Source of the DNA: Dysidea avara
Taxonomy: Eukaryota; Porifera; Demospongiae; Dictyoceratida; Dysideidae
Direction: 5' to 3'
DNA length: 64,000 nt
Assembly: GCF_963678975.1 (NCBI RefSeq)
Contig: NC_089273.1
Span: forward strand, 24,074,356-24,138,355
The translations under genes were made by a program, and so were the position numbers. Positions 63,465 through 64,000 of the stretch are shown here, one piece after another (within the stretch, counting starts at the first letter, position 1; each line of letters starts with the position of its first letter). The notes below the pieces were generated by a model. That model was not told where the DNA came from. It ran no database searches and saw nothing but the letters and a program-made list of their open reading frames with translations.

Positions 63465-64000
63465 AAATTTTCAACTAGAGTAGGGACCATAGCACATTGA
63501 TAAAAGGTACTGAAACAAGCTGGAGTAGTGCACGATATTAAATCACAATAAAACAATACAAAGTGTTATATCCCTACTGTGCTCAAGACACCGTGCACTA
63601 CACCAGCTTGTTTCAGTACTTTATCTATGTGCTATGGTCCCTACTCTAGTCGAAAATTCCGATTTTTTTTCTGTGTAGTTGTTTGTTAACTTATTTTGTA
63701 AATAATTATCATAACTGGTGAACCCACACATACTGCATCTGAAATGGCGCTGTACACCCCAATTATCATCTGAAAAGTTACTTTTCGTTGTCAGCTATGT
63801 TCAACCTATTACTCAACATTTCGAATCAGGAACTGTTTGAAAAGCACCTCTGCAATCCACGCATACAAAAGGAAAGAAATGGTGCCACACGCTCCAGTTA
63901 TATCAGTTATAGCCTGAAATGTGAAGCATCCATTATGCTTCGTTGTCGACTACGTTCAACCCGTTACACAGCAGCACGAATCAAGAACTGTTGGAAAAGT
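63465..64000 (+). mobile_element. Foldback family A, copy 3 (truncated by window end)
   Basis: The palindrome 63465-63659 has the same arms as copies 1 and 2, but the right arm lost about 60 nt internally. It is followed by the body with 'gaactgtttgaaaagcacct' and 'ccattatgcttcgttgtcga' subrepeats running off the end. Confidence 0.8.

Overview
The window is nuclear DNA from an invertebrate animal. It is AT-rich and its genes have many small exons with canonical GT/AG introns, some only about 48 nt long. Most of the DNA between exons is transposable-element debris. A secreted EMI/Ig/EGF gene, a TRIM-like coiled coil/filamin/NHL gene, methylmalonate-semialdehyde dehydrogenase and an ISL2EU transposon together suggest an early-branching metazoan. 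A demosponge is my best guess, but this is inference; a cnidarian cannot be excluded from sequence alone.

Layout. 1-7.8 kb: a local tandem duplication, a broken non-LTR retrotransposon reverse transcriptase (minus strand), a LINE 3' end and small foldback repeats. 7.84-14.65 kb: a complete but decayed 6.8-kb DNA transposon of ISL2EU/IS5-like type. It has 610-bp terminal inverted repeats, a THAP + DDE transposase (minus) and a convergent SAP-SWIM-YqaJ-OTU accessory gene (plus). 15.15-21.74 kb: a three-exon coiled-coil/filamin/NHL gene (minus) whose second intron holds a Mutator-like foldback element and a larger foldback family. 21.7-26.5 kb: no gene seen, one foldback element. 26.53-43.84 kb: a 15-exon secreted protein (plus) with signal peptide, EMI domain, nine Ig domains, two EGF-like domains and a trypsin-like domain whose catalytic His and Asp are lost. 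47.46-61.80 kb and beyond the window: ten exons of ALDH6A1 (minus), whose introns host a hAT element, foldbacks and a three-layer nested insertion carrying a Harbinger transposon. 63.4-64 kb: a third copy of the large foldback family, cut by the window end.

Main results. (i) In the ISL2EU element the 5' exons of both genes lie inside the inverted repeats. The transposase and the YqaJ/OTU protein are therefore predicted to start with the same ~37-residue leader, and presumably share one promoter sequence. (ii) The Ig gene is assembled from phase-1 exons and splices together in silico without a break (3,903 nt, 1,300 residues). It ends in a probable pseudoprotease. (iii) Four hAT-type insertions are delimited by 8-bp target duplications (three perfect, one 7/8), and one is confirmed by a paralogous empty site inside the window. 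All exon joins were read by eye from splice consensus, phase and protein similarity remembered from the families; no search or alignment program was run.
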